DNA of 6,614 bases from Saprospiraceae bacterium. GTDB lineage: Bacteria > Bacteroidota > Bacteroidia > Chitinophagales > Saprospiraceae. Below, one piece after another: positions 6,569 through 6,614 of this stretch. The stretch covers positions 1-6,614 of the forward strand of contig WGBN01000295.1 of assembly GCA_015494245.1 (NCBI GenBank), read 5' to 3'. A model generated the notes under the pieces. That model was not told the origin of the DNA, made no database searches, and worked only from the letters and a program-made list of their open reading frames with translations. Each line of letters begins with the position of its first letter. Position 1 is the first letter of the stretch. A program made the position numbers and the translations under genes.

Positions 6569-6599
6569 CAAAATTAGCGACAAATTTCAAAACAGACAA
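6569..6599 (-). promoter_or_regulatory. Predicted promoter of the transposase gene
   Basis: On the minus strand a TTG (6597-6599) is followed after 20 nt by TAATTTTG (6569-6576), giving the Bacteroidota TTG / TAnnTTTG arrangement at acceptable spacing. The box ends 36 nt before the ATG at 6530-6532, predicting a leader of about 30 nt. The region is AT-rich, so chance matches are more likely here than elsewhere in the window. No ribosome-binding site stands out. Confidence 0.5.
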
Positions 6600-6614
6600 T
6601 CAAAGTCCAACCAA

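Overview
This window reads as chromosomal DNA from a member of the Bacteroidota with a fairly GC-rich genome. Three things point there. Start regions carry the Bacteroidota-type -7 promoter box TAnnTTTG, seen as TATCTTTG on both strands between the divergent genes and as TAATTTTG upstream of the transposase gene. None of the genes has a convincing Shine-Dalgarno sequence. The GyrB and transposase proteins have wording that I associate with this phylum. A Saprospiria-like lineage is possible, but that is a guess.

Layout: the left half (1-3730) is a minus-strand operon for an ABC-type peptide importer. In transcription order it encodes a lipoprotein substrate-binding protein (1970-3730), a 51-bp gap holding a strong stem-loop, an OppB/YejB-like permease with an unusually long extracytoplasmic insertion (530-1918), and an OppC/YejE-like permease (1-533, cut by the window edge) that overlaps the previous gene by ATGA. 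No ATPase gene is visible; if it belongs to the operon it lies beyond the left edge. The 82-bp gap 3731-3812 is a compact divergent promoter region. The right half starts with a complete gyrB (3813-5780) on the plus strand, whose -7 box sits so close to the ATG that the mRNA may be leaderless. A 119-bp intergenic stretch follows and contains a nested inverted repeat (5811-5866). The last gene (5900-6532, minus strand) is an IS200-like/RAYT-type HUH transposase in strikingly AT-rich DNA, with its own promoter.

How the parts relate: the three transporter genes form one functional unit, with ligand capture by the lipoprotein and passage through an OppB/OppC heterodimer. gyrB is a housekeeping gene that shares only the divergent promoter region with them. 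The RAYT-type gene looks like a later arrival, and the neighbouring inverted repeat could be its REP-like partner sequence. I found no tRNA, rRNA, CRISPR array or clearly new multi-gene system. The most useful leads are the OppB insertion, the possible leaderless gyrB start and the REP-like element beside the transposase.
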